From NCBI GenBank assembly GCA_003506275.1, contig DOBD01000152.1, positions 1 to 6,141 on the forward strand: DNA of 6,141 nt, given 5' to 3'. Below the pieces are notes generated by a model. That model saw only the letters and a list, made by a program, of their open reading frames with translations, ran no database searches and had not been told where the DNA came from. This DNA comes from Bacteroidales bacterium. Its GTDB lineage: Bacteria > Bacteroidota > Bacteroidia > Bacteroidales > UBA1402. This document shows positions 6,112-6,141 of the stretch, piece after piece. Position 1 is the first letter of the stretch; every line of letters begins with the position of its first letter. The position numbers were made by a program, and so were the translations under genes.

Positions 6112-6115
6112 ATGA
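6056..6115 (+). CDS. Possible 19-codon leader peptide (speculative)
   Basis: An ATG at 6056 opens a 19-residue frame, MNHTDHSILLVSTPQWHLQ, whose TGA (6113-6115) overlaps the presumed E1 ATG as ATGA. This arrangement would allow translational coupling. Codons 8-11 read Ile-Leu-Leu-Val and coincide with the palindrome at 6077-6089. No Shine-Dalgarno sequence supports it, and a 19-codon frame of this kind can arise by chance. It is recorded because of the overlap and the branched-chain codon run, not because it is established. Confidence 0.15.
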   Translation: MNHTDHSILLVSTPQWHLQ

Positions 6116-6141
6116 AACAATTTGATATACTTACAACAGAC
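6112..6141 (+). CDS. Probable 2-oxo acid dehydrogenase E1 component, 3' partial (first 10 codons)
   Basis: Ten codons, MKQFDILTTD, run to the window edge. The wording resembles the N-terminus I recall for Bacteroidetes thiamine-diphosphate E1 components of 2-oxo acid dehydrogenases (MKKYDI..TTD-like), and E1 is exactly what the E3-ligase-E2 order lacks. An in-frame ATG at 6100 would add MAFT; 6112 is preferred because of that resemblance. There is too little sequence for domain evidence, so the call rests mainly on context. The gene would begin 99 bases after the E2 stop (87 if the start is 6100). Confidence 0.5.
   Translation, partial: MKQFDILTTD

Overview
The window looks like part of a Bacteroidota chromosome, probably Bacteroidales. 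The evidence is the protein types (a CHX-like CPA2 antiporter and an E2 with a TTAKVNAEVPSP lipoyl site), the absence of clear Shine-Dalgarno sequences, and a Bacteroidetes-type -33/-7 promoter (TTG, 20 bases, TATCTTTG) before the second gene. Genus cannot be assigned from the sequence alone. All recognised genes lie on the + strand.

Layout. Bases 1-2133 hold a monovalent cation:proton antiporter that enters from the left edge without its true start. Bases 2134-2375 are a regulatory intergenic region. It holds a degenerate 19-bp tandem array that begins at the antiporter stop codon, a 13-bp palindrome, and an 18-bp palindrome overlapping the -33 element of the promoter. Then follow dihydrolipoyl dehydrogenase (E3, 2376-3749), a short lipoate-protein ligase (3839-4564), a 20-bp tandem array (4543-4617) that overlaps the ligase stop codon, and a 2-oxo acid dehydrogenase E2 acyltransferase (4645-6012). 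The first codons of what is probably the E1 gene start at 6112 (or 6100) and run off the right edge.

How the genes work together. E1 decarboxylates a 2-oxo acid and passes the acyl group to the lipoyl arm of E2. E2 transfers it to CoA, and E3 re-oxidises the dihydrolipoyl arm with NAD+. The ligase attaches lipoate to the E2 lysine. The cluster therefore encodes a 2-oxo acid dehydrogenase complex together with its own cofactor-loading enzyme. The substrate (pyruvate, branched-chain or 2-oxoglutarate) cannot be fixed from what is visible. The antiporter is probably a separate transcription unit.

The protein content is ordinary metabolism. The unusual content is between the genes: two related tandem arrays with self-complementary units, both placed at the stop codon of the preceding gene; a palindrome shared by the regions upstream of E3 and E2; a ligase that stops at the array and lacks the usual C-terminal domain; and a C-rich, G-poor leader before E1 with a possible 19-codon leader peptide containing Ile-Leu-Leu-Val. 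No mobile element, CRISPR array, tRNA or rRNA was seen.
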